Source: a bacterium
GTDB taxonomy: Bacteria > SAR324 > XYD2-FULL-50-16
Assembly (NCBI GenBank): GCA_018829445.1
Contig: JAHJTV010000031.1
Location: forward strand, 1 to 64,000
Direction of reading: 5' to 3'
DNA length: 64,000 bases
The translations under genes were made by a program, and so were the position numbers. Positions 6,127 to 17,400 of this stretch are shown here, piece after piece. Under the pieces are notes generated by a model. That model was given only the letters and a program-made list of their open reading frames with translations. It did no database searches and was not told where the DNA came from. Positions within the stretch are counted from its first letter, which is position 1, and the number at the start of each line of letters is the position of its first letter.

Positions 6127-9114
6127 TCAGGGTTTCATAATCACACATTTGGATGTCCGACCATCTATTTTCAAGATCATCGGTTTATCCAAAGTAACAT
6201 GCCGGATATAAGGGGTTTCTGAGACTGCAGGCAGACTGTCAACCCAATCCCAGTCAAAGAAGTCTTTCGATCCGGACGCACCTCTCTGGTTGATTTCATC
6301 CAACATGATGTAATGAATTCCCATTGAGGTAATATTGTGAAAAAAATGAGACCCTTGCGACGGGTCAGCATTTAGATTTTTGTTTCTAAGCTCAACAATA
6401 GCGCCGACACTGGAAATCTGCTGCCATTTTACCGGGATTCCCAACCACCTGTCAGAACCACCCCATCTGCCCGGGCCTGCCAGGAGATAGGTGCGCTCTT
6501 CCTTTTCAAGAATGGCGTTGATCCTTTCAATCTCTTCAGCGATCTGCTGAGTTGCACTTTTTTTGAAGTTATCCGGTTTTATATAGACGATATCCATCAT
6601 TTTTTTGTTGATTCCGTTTCCCAGGGCTTGTGAAGAAAAGCAAAAAGCCTCCTCCAAATCCTCATTTTCTATTTTGATATTATGATGTTCCTCATCAGAA
6701 AGCATGGGACGGATTTGCAGAAAATAGAGATCGATCTTTCGATCTGACTGCGGATAGATATTGGCTGCAAACTCTATTTCAACCGCACAACCGAAACCTT
6801 TTTGCCCCAACTTCAGCAGATCCAGCAAGACTTCTGGAATTCCAAACAGGTTGTATTTAAGGATTCTGGCGAAGGTCAGCACTTTGGGGCCTTCCATATC
6901 CCAGGTGTCTCTGATTCGTTCCTCCCCGGGTACGTAGGTACTGGAAAAAAGTTTAACAGGATATTCATCGGCCGCGTCGTAAATACTCCTTTTTTCCAGA
7001 TTGGAATGGTTTTTAAAGTTTAATTCGAATGGATAATTTTTTGTCTTTAATGCGTAAAACCATTGCTGGGAGTTCTTTAAAATATCCTTAACCTGTGAAA
7101 ACTCGGGAATATTATTGGGGTATATGGGGGAGAAACGGATACACTTTTCACCATCCACGACCGTTTTTCCAAGCCCAAGTGCCATGTGAACAACTCCCTC
7201 TTCAGCCTTCATTTTGGCAAAGGGATAATAATTGTACGATTGGGCAATTCCGGAAATGGAAGGGTAGTAATAATCACCATATTGCTCCCCAACCACCTGC
7301 TGGATGATCACCGCCATGGTTTCCTTGGAGTGCTGATTAGCTGTGCTCTTGGAAAAGGATCTTGGCCCTTGAAAATAGGTTGAGGCATAAACCAGTTTGA
7401 TGGCCTTAACCAGCTGATCAAGTCTTGTGGACAACATGGGATGATTGTTCGGAATTTTATAAGTGCGGTAGAGACCGGCATAGGGTTGATACTGGGCGTC
7501 TTCCATCTGACTTGAGGATCTTATTGATAATGGATAGGTGGCCTGTTTTAGATATGAATAGAGGTTTTTTACCAAAGGCTCCGACATCTTCGCATTGATG
7601 AATTTCTCGGTCACCTCATCATCGCTCAACTCTTGCCTTAAAAGAGAACGCAGGTTATTGCGGCCGACAAAGGCATCAAACTGATCGGTACAAATCACCA
7701 GGGTTTTAGGAACCTTGATTGAAATATGAGGATGCCTCTTCTGGAGATCATCGTGTTGTCGGAAAAGATCGGAAACAAATGCCAATCCCCTGGCTTTACC
7801 TCCTAAACTGCCATCTCCGATTTTTACAAACTCCCTGACATCCACATCAAAATGTCGTTTGTTATACTGTGATACAACTCCTTTTTGCCGATATCTGCGT
7901 AGGGTATTTATGTTGGCAACGAGGAATTCCCGCAGGCTGTCAATGTTTTCAAAATCGGAGATATCCACGGAACGGAATTTCAAAGCCAGCGATATCTCCG
8001 ACCTGGCCATAATCCAGCGGGAAAAGTGATGTTGTGAGGCATGAAAGGCAATCGAGGCATTGGGCACTATATTTAACTTTTCTTCCAGCGCCAGAAAATT
8101 GGGAGCACGATCCACCTCAATACCATTGGGCATTCGAAAAATAAAATCTCCAAAACCAAGGTACTCCAGGAAATAGTTGTGTATTCTTTTTAAAAGGTTA
8201 GGAGAATTTTTATCCAGGAACATGAATCCGTTTTTCTCCGCCCTTTCTCTATTGGCCCCTTCAGTACTCATCATCAAAATGGGAAGCCCGGGGATCTCTT
8301 TTTGCACTTTGGACAGTAGCAGAAACCCGGAATCGGCAGAGATCTTGCCATCCTTTGGAATTCTTGTATCTGAAGCAAGACAAAACAGACAGGATTTGTA
8401 CTTGAGGCAGAATTCCAGTCCCTCTTCATAATTTTTTGCCAGCAGTATTTTTGGTCTTTGCTGTAGAGTAAGTGCTCTCTGCTTTTCGGTTAGTCCGACC
8501 TCCATCAGGGCATGGGTTTGATTTACTATCTCTTTATAGAAAATAGGTAACAGGTAGGAGTAATAATCGGGAGAATCCTCCACAAAAACCACCACTCTCA
8601 CATTGGCCCGCCTGGTGTCGTATTCGACGTTCTTGTGATCTTCGTTATTTTTAACAATGGCAAGGAGCAGATCCGGATTCCCGAACCACCTGTAGATGCC
8701 ATCAATACCATCCAGCTGTTTGTCTCCGGTTAGTAAGCTTATCTCTCTTGTATTTTGAGACAGCAGAATAACCGGAATGTTCGGCTTGATTTTCTTTATT
8801 TTTAATCCCAGCGAAGAAGCCTCAACACCATTCAGATGAGGAACGATGAGCACCATGTCAAAATCTTTCTCCTTCAGGAGCGACAAGGCGTCATCCATGG
8901 AAGAAACCCCAAGAATCCGGGGAGGATTTTCAAGTCGGAGTCCTTTGTATTCATTGTTGATCTGAGACGCAAGAATACCACCCTCTTCCATATTGAATAT
9001 ATTATAGAGACTGGATATCAGCAGAATATCCCGGATCTTGTATGCGGTCAGCTCCGGAAGTATCTCTGAATTGGTATAAAACTCACTCTCAAATTTTAAA
9101 TTTTTGGGATTCAT
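6127..9114 (-). CDS. Receiver domains fused to a PEP-synthase-type ATP/pyruvate-binding domain
   Basis: The protein has 995 residues. Residues about 25-150 form a degenerate receiver: the phospho-acceptor position reads MVLIVPHLNG with V instead of D. Residues about 175-320 form a second receiver with its acidic pair (VEDSPDY), aspartate (ASDTRIPKDG), threonine (LMMST) and lysine (FLDKNS). From about 440 (KIGDGSLGGKARGLAFV) a PPDK_N/PEP synthase nucleotide-binding domain follows, with SIRSSSQMEDAQYQPYAGLY and the closing LQIRPM. The phosphohistidine (GGxTSHAA) and PEP-binding domains are absent, so it cannot be a complete PEP synthase. A conserved tail has LLAGPGRWGGSDRWLG and SHFFHNITSMGI. 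It is likely a signal-controlled phosphotransfer or ATP-dependent enzyme of unknown substrate. No strong ribosome site was seen. Confidence 0.8.
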   Translation of the reverse strand: MNPKNLKFESEFYTNSEILPELTAYKIRDILLISSLYNIFNMEEGGILASQINNEYKGLRLENPPRILGVSSMDDALSLLKEKDFDMVLIVPHLNGVEASSLGLKIKKIKPNIPVILLSQNTREISLLTGDKQLDGIDGIYRWFGNPDLLLAIVKNNEDHKNVEYDTRRANVRVVVFVEDSPDYYSYLLPIFYKEIVNQTHALMEVGLTEKQRALTLQQRPKILLAKNYEEGLEFCLKYKSCLFCLASDTRIPKDGKISADSGFLLLSKVQKEIPGLPILMMSTEGANRERAEKNGFMFLDKNSPNLLKRIHNYFLEYLGFGDFIFRMPNGIEVDRAPNFLALEEKLNIVPNASIAFHASQHHFSRWIMARSEISLALKFRSVDISDFENIDSLREFLVANINTLRRYRQKGVVSQYNKRHFDVDVREFVKIGDGSLGGKARGLAFVSDLFRQHDDLQKRHPHISIKVPKTLVICTDQFDAFVGRNNLRSLLRQELSDDEVTEKFINAKMSEPLVKNLYSYLKQATYPLSIRSSSQMEDAQYQPYAGLYRTYKIPNNHPMLSTRLDQLVKAIKLVYASTYFQGPRSFSKSTANQHSKETMAVIIQQVVGEQYGDYYYPSISGIAQSYNYYPFAKMKAEEGVVHMALGLGKTVVDGEKCIRFSPIYPNNIPEFSQVKDILKNSQQWFYALKTKNYPFELNFKNHSNLEKRSIYDAADEYPVKLFSSTYVPGEERIRDTWDMEGPKVLTFARILKYNLFGIPEVLLDLLKLGQKGFGCAVEIEFAANIYPQSDRKIDLYFLQIRPMLSDEEHHNIKIENEDLEEAFCFSSQALGNGINKKMMDIVYIKPDNFKKSATQQIAEEIERINAILEKEERTYLLAGPGRWGGSDRWLGIPVKWQQISSVGAIVELRNKNLNADPSQGSHFFHNITSMGIHYIMLDEINQRGASGSKDFFDWDWVDSLPAVSETPYIRHVTLDKPMILKIDGRTSKCVIMKP

Positions 9115-10232
9115 ATCCGACTTTTATGACATCCTGGAAACCTGATCTCCCTGAGCATGATTCCACACGCTGCAGGGATTAACTATTGTTTTTTTTACTT
9201 AAATCCAATCCCACCATACTTTTTTTCGGTAAGGGGGTTGCAGATACCCCGGGAATGGAAATGCAACGCAAGTCATCACCGGTTCCAAAGGGAACTGGAG
9301 TACTGATTCGGATAGAAAACGAATGTTGGCTTGTTAGGGCTGGGATCCAACCTTAGAGAAAGAACGATCCTGTTATAGCAAGCATAGCTGGGTGTGATTG
9401 ACGGTAAGAAAGAACAATCTCATTTTCTCACTTATAGCAAAACCAAATAAACGCTGATTGGTTGCAGATGTGTTTTATTGCCTTAATTGTGGATTTTTAC
9501 ACGGTAAAAATACATGTTTTGCAGATAAAACCGTATCCAATCCAACTGTCCTGTCTTTCAAATCCCATATTTCACGAATTTCTATGCAAAAATCTGTGTA
9601 CTACAATACAATGATTCGAATTAAGAAGTCTGTACTAGAATATCACCTATATACTGCCTATCTTTTATGGTGATTTATATCATCCTGTTCAAAAAAAAGA
9701 TTTTCCTACAGGATCAATACAATCGAAGATATTGTTGGAAATAGGATGACGAAATTTCATGGACAATATCCAAATAGGTTATTTTTTTAACCCATTAGAC
9801 GCATGTAAGTTCACAATGTATCAGGGCGGCTTGAATTTTGAAATATTCTATCCCAGTTTGCACCCCATATTATGCCTACACTAAATGAGTAGTAAGGATT
9901 AAACTCATGGTTTTTGTCATTTACTTTGGTTCAAAAATGAGATTGATTACAGTCACTAAGTTCGCAGATGGTTTTGACTTAATTAAATTAAAGATTATTA
10001 TATCAAGAAATAAACATGTGTACTGGCTAGATAATCACTAATTTGACAGAAATCTGCAAAATGTAAACTACCAGTTTTTACCTATTGACTGCCAATACTA
10101 CATGAATAAAAATAGATACTTATTCATCACCACTAATGTGACTTTATTGACCAAATCCGTTTCAATTTTAACACAGCTGAATTTGCGATTAACCATTGTC
10201 TGATTCAGCCAGATCAACCGAGTTGCACTATT
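9115..10232. other. Long non-coding interval with short repeats and hairpins
   Basis: About 1.1 kb contains no convincing gene. GGTTGCAGAT occurs at 9236-9245 and 9460-9469, and AAAGAAC(G/A)ATC plus TTATAGCAA occur twice (about 9360-9382 and 9410-9440), which suggests a local duplication. Small hairpins include CCGGTTCC/GGGAACTGG near 9279-9298 and ATTCG/CGAAT near 9306-9324. From about 9480 to 10230 the DNA is AT-rich and should contain the promoter of the LuxR-type gene, but I cannot place it with confidence. Confidence 0.4.
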
Positions 10233-11186
10233 ATGTCTTACGAAAATCAAACTGTTGAACAGCTGGCAAATAAGCTGAAAGTTGCCCAGACGGAAATAGC
10301 TCATCTAAAACGCGATCAGCACATTAAATCCGCCATTGAAAAAGAGAAATCAAAAATAGAACATGCTTTAAGGGAACGTATTAAGGAATTGAACTGCTTA
10401 TATGGTGTTACCGAGTTAATAGAGGAGAATGAAGAGGACATTGATACTGCAATGCAGGGGATCGCAAATTTGCTTCCTATCTCCTGGCAATATCCTGAAA
10501 TTACAACCGGCCGGGTAACCTTAAAGGATGTTCATTATAATGCTCCCAATTTTAGCACCTCTCCTTGGAGGCAATCGGCTGAGATTTATGAGTCGGAAGA
10601 AAAAATTGGACAGGTTGAGGTGTTTTATCTGGAAGAGATGCCGGATATTGACGAGGGCCCCTTTCTAAAGGAGGAAAGGCTTTTAATCGATGCCATTGCC
10701 ATTCGCATCAGCAGCGCGGTTGAACGTATCAGCGCCAAACGGCAGTTGGAGGTTGAGCGCAAATCGCTACAAAACGCAAATATCACACTAAAGGAGATCC
10801 TCACGAAAGTAAAGGAGGAGCAAAACGAGATTGGGAAGGTTATTCTTTCAAATGTGGACAAAACAATCATGCCGATTTTGCATGCATTAAGATCGGAAGT
10901 ATACCCTGCTCAACAGAAGTATATAGAACTGGTTCAAAAAAATCTTGAGGATATTACGTCTCCCTTTATCAGCAAATTGTCCGGACAGTTTATGGGGTTG
11001 ACGACATCGGAGATTCAGATCAGCAATATGATCAGAAATGGATTATCAACAAAAGAGATAGCGGAGTTACGACATATTTCCGATGCAACCGTAAACAGGC
11101 ATAGGGAAAACATTCGAAACAAACTGGGACTCAAGAATCAGAAAGTAAACCTTTCAACTTTTTTGCAGACTCATATGAGTGATTAA
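10233..11186 (+). CDS. LuxR-type HTH regulator with GAF-like sensor domain
   Basis: The protein has 317 residues. Residues 1-50 are a coiled coil (LANKLKVAQTEIAHLKRD). Residues about 50-165 resemble a GAF-like sensor domain with YGVTELIEENEEDIDTAMQG, a W-rich strand, and LLIDAIAIRISSAVER. A second coiled-coil linker follows (about 170-200). The C-terminal 65 residues form a LuxR/GerE helix-turn-helix (LTTSEIQISNMIRNGLSTKE, then SDATVNRHRENIRNKLGL). There is no receiver phosphorylation domain, so it probably senses a ligand or protein through the GAF-like part. The targets are unknown. Its stop codon overlaps the convergent transporter gene's stop by two bases. Confidence 0.8.
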   Translation: MSYENQTVEQLANKLKVAQTEIAHLKRDQHIKSAIEKEKSKIEHALRERIKELNCLYGVTELIEENEEDIDTAMQGIANLLPISWQYPEITTGRVTLKDVHYNAPNFSTSPWRQSAEIYESEEKIGQVEVFYLEEMPDIDEGPFLKEERLLIDAIAIRISSAVERISAKRQLEVERKSLQNANITLKEILTKVKEEQNEIGKVILSNVDKTIMPILHALRSEVYPAQQKYIELVQKNLEDITSPFISKLSGQFMGLTTSEIQISNMIRNGLSTKEIAELRHISDATVNRHRENIRNKLGLKNQKVNLSTFLQTHMSD

Positions 11187-12112
11187 CCCGATACAACGTC
11201 TGATTCGGACAATGTACTATTCTTTGCCTCTTTTTTTCGAATCTGTGAAACCAGCATACCGAAAAACATAAGTGCGCAACCGATTTTTGATCGTGTCGAA
11301 AGTATTTCACTCAGGAGCAGCCAGCCTCCGATAGCCGCGAACACTGATTCCAGGCTCAGCAGAATGGCAGCATGAGCCGGATGAGCATTTCTTTGTGCAA
11401 CAACTTGCAGGGTATAGGCAATGCCAACGGAGCATAACCCACCATAAAGGATGGGAACGGCGGCATCTGCTAACGAAGCAATCGTGATGGTTTCCACCGC
11501 AAATGCAGTGATAAAACTAAAAAAGGAACAAAAAGCAAATTGGATTAATGACAGGATGATAGGATCACTTTTTCTTGAGAATATTCCAATCAAGATAACA
11601 TGGGAAGCCCAGAAAAAGGCACCGATAATCTCCAGAAAATCCCCAAACTCAATGGTGAAAGCCTCGGAAATACTTAAGAAGTATAATCCGACAGCGGCTG
11701 TTAATGCCCCGACCCAGGTACTTATCCCCGACTTTTGTCCGAGCACCATCCAGATAACGGGAACGATAACGACATATAAACCGGTGATAAATCCGGCTTT
11801 TCCTGCAGTTGTATAAACCAGACCAACCTGTTGCAGCGAGGCTCCGGCAAATAGTACCAACCCCGCCAAACCTCCCCTCAAAACCAGACCGAGTATCGGA
11901 TACTCTGCCTGCTCGCCACCAATGACATTTTTGTTTTTACTAAAATACAAAGCCAGCGGAACCAGGGAGAGGCTACCCAGTGCAAATCGTACTGCATTAA
12001 AAGTGAAGGGACCAACATAGTTCATCCCAACCCTCTGGGCAACAAAAGCAAACCCCCAGATCATGGCAGTGATCAGCAATAACACATTGGAACCGAAAGC
12101 CTTGGACTTCAT
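11183..12112 (-). CDS. EamA/DMT family inner-membrane transporter
   Basis: The protein has 309 residues and about ten hydrophobic segments arranged as two EamA repeats. The opening MIWGFAFVAQRVGMNYVGPF and the second-half signature HPAHAAILLSLESVFAAIGGWLLL are typical of drug/metabolite exporters such as RhaT/YdcZ relatives. It probably exports an amino acid or other small metabolite; the substrate cannot be inferred. It converges with the LuxR-type gene, and TAA codons on the two strands overlap at 11183-11186, so the pair shares no spacer terminator. Confidence 0.85.
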   Translation of the reverse strand: MKSKAFGSNVLLLITAMIWGFAFVAQRVGMNYVGPFTFNAVRFALGSLSLVPLALYFSKNKNVIGGEQAEYPILGLVLRGGLAGLVLFAGASLQQVGLVYTTAGKAGFITGLYVVIVPVIWMVLGQKSGISTWVGALTAAVGLYFLSISEAFTIEFGDFLEIIGAFFWASHVILIGIFSRKSDPIILSLIQFAFCSFFSFITAFAVETITIASLADAAVPILYGGLCSVGIAYTLQVVAQRNAHPAHAAILLSLESVFAAIGGWLLLSEILSTRSKIGCALMFFGMLVSQIRKKEAKNSTLSESDVVSG

Positions 12113-12294
12113 TTTTCTGGCAAAAGTTAATATATTTCTACAAAGTCAGTTGAGATAGTTTCCCCGCAACAAGTCTGTTAAGAACAGAACATCCTCGGAC
12201 AAGCCTATCCTGACTGATCTGATGAATAAAAGGGAATAAGTGACAGAATAGCGATTATCGTCAAAAGAATGGGATAATCAGGTTTGATCAGGTA

Positions 12295-14346
12295 TCATTT
12301 ACCGCTTTTAATTATCTTCTGAATCGAGTTTGCCAGGTTTTCAAGGGTATAAGGTTTATGAAGAAACCCCTCAATCCCCAGATTCATGACAGATTCCACT
12401 CTTTCATCCTGAGTGAATCCTGATGACAGTAGAACTTTGACTTCAGGGTCGATCTCTTTCATTTCCAGAAAACAATCCTTCCCGGACTTATTAGGCATAA
12501 CCAGGTCCAAGAGTACCAGCCTTATTTCTTTGTGCCGTTGTCTAAAAATCCTGACACCGGCTTCACCATCCTCAGCTATGATCGAATCATATCCGCACTC
12601 TTTTAGCATCATTTTTGCTGATTCCCTCATCAATGTCTCATCATCAACAATCAGAACGAGCCCCTCTCCTCTGGGAAAACCCTTCTTAGGAAAAACTTCT
12701 TCAAGCTTGAGTTTATGCTTGTCTGTTGGCAGATGAACATTAAAAACGGTGCCAATTCCAGGTTGAGAATAGGTAGTAATGAAGCCGTTATGGTTTTTTA
12801 CTATGGTGTGAACAATGGAAAGACCGAGACCTGTCCCCATACTTTTCTCTTTAGTCGTAAAAAACGGGTCGAAAATCTTGGAAAGGATTTCCTTATTCAT
12901 ACCGATGCCTTCGTCCATAATGGAAACTCTCCAATAGTCCACATTGTTCTTTGCTTCCGGATAATAGGCGATAAAATGTCTATCGGTTTTAATAAGTTCT
13001 ATGGCAATGGACAGCTTCCCTCCCTGTTGGACATCATTCTTCCTCATGAAGGTCATGGCATGGTATGCATTAATACACAGGTTCAGGAAAACCTGTTCAA
13101 TCTGTGTTGTGTCGGCATTTGTTGTTGCAGGTTCCGAATAGAAATTGCAGTAAACAGCAACCGACTTATCAAATGTATTGGCACATATTTTCAGAACATG
13201 TTTAATTGCCAGATTCAGGTCGACCGGTGCGATCCTGAGTTCTCTTTTTGAAGAGAGGGACAACATCTGTTTTGCCATGTCCGCAGCCCGGTGGGCTCCT
13301 TCACGCATTGTTTCCATATGTCTGGTTAATACGTCCTCTTCTATTTTTCCGTCTTTCTGTAATTTATGTTCCAGAATCGATATGGATCCGGTTATGCCAC
13401 CAAGCATATTGTTGAAATCATGTGCCAGCCCACTTGCCAATGTCCCGACAATCTCCATCTTTTGAGCCTGTTTTAGGTTCTCTTGAATCAGTTTAAACTG
13501 AGTATTATCATAAATAACCCCTTCAAGATACAGAACATTTCCCTCATCATCAAAAATCCCCAGTCCTTTTTCATGAACCCAACGCACCGAACTGTCGGCA
13601 TGGATGATGCGGTAGTCAATCAGGTAGGGTTGGTTGTAGGAGACCGCATTCAACACAGCCTGTTCGACCATTGTCTTGTCCTCCAGATGCACAATGGAGG
13701 CATAATCTCGAACAGAGTTGCCGATAAAGTCCGATGCCGGGTAACCGCTGATCTCTTCGATGGCGTTACTTATAAAGATAAAGGTCCAGTCTGTGTCAAA
13801 CGCGCATCGATAGACTGCTCCCGGTATATTATCCACCAGTGTGCGGTATCTGGTTTCGCTTTCCTGCAAAGCCAGATTCTTTTCCAGTAGAATTTTAGTT
13901 CTGATATCAACTTTTTCCTCCAGTACGGAATTGGCTTCTTCCAGCTTTTTCCGAAGGGCTCTGATGGTTAAATGTGTATTGACTCTTGCCAGCAACTCTT
14001 CAGGCTCCACCGGCTTGGTTACATAGTCAACAGCCCCTAGTTTGAATCCTTCAACCTTATTTACCGTATCGGTCAGCGCACTCAGAAAAATCACCGGAAT
14101 CTGGCTGGTTTCGGGATTGGTTTTGAGCTGCCGACAGGTATCAAATCCATTTAAACCGGGCATCATGATATCCAGCAAAATCAAATCCGGCGATTCATGG
14201 CTGACAATATTGAGGGCTTTCTCTCCACTGTCAGCTATGCTGACCCTGAAATCCCTCTTATCCAGCAGTGCCCCAATCAATTGAATGTTCTTGGGGTTAT
14301 CATCAACAATCAAAATGAGTTCATTTTTTTGCTTCTGCTCAGCCAT
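12295..14346 (-). CDS. Hybrid histidine kinase (REC-PAS-HisKA-HATPase-REC), cytosolic
   Basis: The protein has about 683 residues and no membrane segment. The order is: receiver 1 ([29 protein letters not shown]), coiled coil, PAS (about 165-290), HisKA with the phospho-acceptor motif [13 protein letters not shown], HATPase with [11 protein letters not shown] and [12 protein letters not shown], and a C-terminal receiver ([28 protein letters not shown]). I chose ATG 14346 because GGAG lies 7 bp upstream; ATG 14364 and TTG 14367 are in frame but lack a ribosome site. It follows the larger kinase gene by about 55 bp on the same strand, so the two probably form one operon and phosphorelay. Confidence 0.88.
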   Translation of the reverse strand: MAEQKQKNELILIVDDNPKNIQLIGALLDKRDFRVSIADSGEKALNIVSHESPDLILLDIMMPGLNGFDTCRQLKTNPETSQIPVIFLSALTDTVNKVEGFKLGAVDYVTKPVEPEELLARVNTHLTIRALRKKLEEANSVLEEKVDIRTKILLEKNLALQESETRYRTLVDNIPGAVYRCAFDTDWTFIFISNAIEEISGYPASDFIGNSVRDYASIVHLEDKTMVEQAVLNAVSYNQPYLIDYRIIHADSSVRWVHEKGLGIFDDEGNVLYLEGVIYDNTQFKLIQENLKQAQKMEIVGTLASGLAHDFNNMLGGITGSISILEHKLQKDGKIEEDVLTRHMETMREGAHRAADMAKQMLSLSSKRELRIAPVDLNLAIKHVLKICANTFDKSVAVYCNFYSEPATTNADTTQIEQVFLNLCINAYHAMTFMRKNDVQQGGKLSIAIELIKTDRHFIAYYPEAKNNVDYWRVSIMDEGIGMNKEILSKIFDPFFTTKEKSMGTGLGLSIVHTIVKNHNGFITTYSQPGIGTVFNVHLPTDKHKLKLEEVFPKKGFPRGEGLVLIVDDETLMRESAKMMLKECGYDSIIAEDGEAGVRIFRQRHKEIRLVLLDLVMPNKSGKDCFLEMKEIDPEVKVLLSSGFTQDERVESVMNLGIEGFLHKPYTLENLANSIQKIIKSGK

Positions 14347-14401
14347 GACCTTACTCCAATTCATCAAAAGGACGATAGATGATCCATTATTGCGAGATTT
14401 A

Positions 14402-17400
14402 TCAAATTGATTTTAGCTGCGACAGAGCAGTTTCTATTCCTTTGACGTCAAATCGCTTTGCTGCCAGACAAATGAGTTCTCCCAGGTCGATCAAGGGTTG
14501 AAACCGATTGTTTGTTCCCAGTTGTTTTATCTCTTCCGAAAAATCGATAATCCGATCAATCGACATCAGCGTGATCAGTTCTTCACAATAGTCTTGTTTC
14601 GCTCTGACAGCCGTTAAGAGCAATGGGTATTCCGAAATCTCTTTTAAGGATTGTTCTATGGTGGTTTCATTCGGTTTGGTTTCGAAAATTTGTTTTTTTA
14701 AGGTATGGGGAAGATATTTTTTAATTTCCATGAGCAAATCATGTTTGCTGACCGGCTTATTCAGGCAGGAGTCGCATAATTGTGACACCTTGTCCTTCTC
14801 ATCTTTCATCGCCGAAGCGGTTATCCCGATAATTGGGATCTCTTTTAAATTATTATCCTGCTTTAATACTTTGGAGGCTTCGTACCCGCTCATAACCGGC
14901 ATTTTCATATCCATCAGGATTAAATCGGGAGGATTCACTCGGGCACTTTCTATGGCTTCAAGACCGTTTTCCGCCTCAGCCAGTGTAAACCCGCAGCCTT
15001 CAAAATATCCCTCCAGGAGTCTACGGTTATATTCAATATCGTCAACAATAAGAATAGTGCTGGCGTCAAAACAGATTGTCCTGACATCAAAGGTCTCTTT
15101 GTCAGAGGTTGAAATCGGTTCAGTGGAAGCGATTTCAACCTCCTTTATAATAATATTAAAAATACTTCCTTTCCCCACTTCACTGGTGACTTCAATTTTG
15201 CCGTCCATCATCTCGATTAATCGTTTTGTAATGGCCAGGCCAAGACCGGTACCGCCGAATTTTGATAAATCCTGTCCCTTTGATTGGCTGAAGGCTTCGA
15301 AGATCGGATCCAGTTGGTCCTGGGGAATTCCTATTCCAGAATCCTCAACTGAAAAAATAAAATCCAGGGTGCTGTGATAAACATCGTCTGAGAAGTGATA
15401 ATGGGCTGTCAGTTTAATATAACCCTGCTCGGTAAATTTGATGGCATTTCCAATAAGATTAATCAAGATCTGCCGTAAACGGACCTCATCCAGAAGCAAC
15501 ACTTTTGGCAGGTCTTCTGCGATATCGACAATCAGATCCAAACCTTTCTCTTTGATTCGGGTCTCAAATATCACCTTCATCTCATTAAACAAGTCTCTTG
15601 GAGATACAGCCATGTACTCCAGACCAAGTTTTCCGGCTTCCACCTTTGACAAATCCAGAATATCATTTATGAGGCTAAGAAGAGATTTTCCACTGGAACG
15701 AATCGACTCCAGATAATCAGCCAGTTGAGACTCCGTAATTCTCTCTTTCAAAATCTCCGTGAATCCCAGAATGGCATTGAGCGGGGTCCTTATCTCGTGT
15801 GACATGTTGGCCAGGAATTCGCTTTTGGCTTTATTGGCTGCTTCTGCTGCTTCTTTGGCTGTGGATAATTCAAGGGTTTGCTGCTCCAGCTTTTGGGTTC
15901 TCATCTGAACCAGCTCCTCCAGCTGATCATGATGCTTCTTTAATTCCCGTTCGGCTTTTTTCCTTAAGGTGATATCGGTGGATATACCACAGATAGCATA
16001 GGGATTTCCCTGGCTGTCAACCAATAGAAATTTGGTTGAGATATAGGTATGAATACCGTCATCTTGTGGAATGTCTTCATCAAATTCTACAGGTTGATCC
16101 TGCTTTAAAGCCAATTGATCATTGTATTTAAGTCGGTTTGCGATCTCCGGAGGAAAAATGTCAAAATCTGTTTTTCGCAGAATCTCATCCTGACCAATGT
16201 GAAAAATCTTTTCAAAAATTCGATTGATGAGGATATATCGACCTTCAAGATCTTTGAGATAGACCACAGAGGTGGTATTGTTTAAAATCGCCTTGAACCG
16301 CTCTTCGCTTACCCGTCTTTCCTCTTCAGCGTGTTTACGGTCGATTATTTCTGTGTTTAGTAAAGATATTTTATCACGAATGGCGTTGTCCATGAGGGTA
16401 AAACTTCTGGCCAATCGCCCGATTTCGTCTTTTCTGTCCCTGTCCAGGTTGACCTGGTGGTTTCCCTCTGCCAAAGAGTCCGCTGCATGCACCAGCTTCA
16501 AAAGGGGAAAAGCAACCTGTTTTTGCAGAATATAGAACACTATCGCCACTTCCGCCAAAAGGGAAATCAACCCAAGGATCAGCACAAACCGAGCGGTATT
16601 GAAAGCCCTTTGATTGATGATGGTTTTGGGGAACACGGTCAAGAAATACCAATCCGGCCCTTCGATTCTGGTGATGGCCAGGTATTCACCGTCATCTTTG
16701 TTTTCAACGACAACCTCTGCAGACTGTTTGTTCCTGACAGTCTGCAAAATATTTTTGAGATGCTGATCCTCTGAATCATCAATATTGAGGAACACTTTTT
16801 GATCCTGAATCGCATCCATTTTGTCCGGATGAGCAATCAAGCGCCCATCAGAGCGCAATAGGATATTGTAGGCGCCCTTCAGGTTTTCGGTTAAGGTTCG
16901 CCGGATCAGCTCATTAAGGGTGATATCATGGCCTATGGTAGCGATGTGTCTGTCTTCGATGTATACGGGTGTTTCAATTGAGACCATTAATTCAGTTGAA
17001 ATCTTGTCGACAAATATCCCTGTCCAGACAGTTTCCCGCCGGGGATTGTGTTTCTCATCGGCGACCCATACATACTCCTCATCAGGCATGTAAAGATCAA
17101 CTCCCGCATCATGGCTCCACATAGGCTCTTCCGGCCAGTAAATCACAATGATATTTTCCGGTGTGGTAATATAGGTATCTTGAAATTGTTCATGCCAGGC
17201 TTTTCCGTAAACATTGCATAACTTATAAAAGGTTAGAATCCGGCGCCGGACATCTGCATCAATTTCAAGCTTGTGATCGATATAGATACCGGATTGGCGG
17301 GTTCCATCAAATTTATCAAGACGGTTTCTGATAATCCCGTCATTGTGCCGGGTAAACAGGGCATTAAATTCTAATTCAATTTCAGTATCATCAAGTTTCT

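Noticed and set aside
9236..9330. Possible c-di-GMP (GEMM) or other riboswitch
   Set aside because: ACGCAA and ACCGG fragments are present, but the core spacing and the closing stem do not match GEMM, and the next gene on the strand is 900 bp away.
9458..9673. 71-codon ORF on the + strand in the gap before the LuxR-type gene
   Set aside because: Composition shows no coding character, no ribosome site precedes it, and it reads as random AT-rich sequence.
12413..13890. Several 95-178 codon ORFs antisense to the hybrid kinase
   Set aside because: They lie entirely within a conserved kinase gene on the other strand and have no recognisable family.
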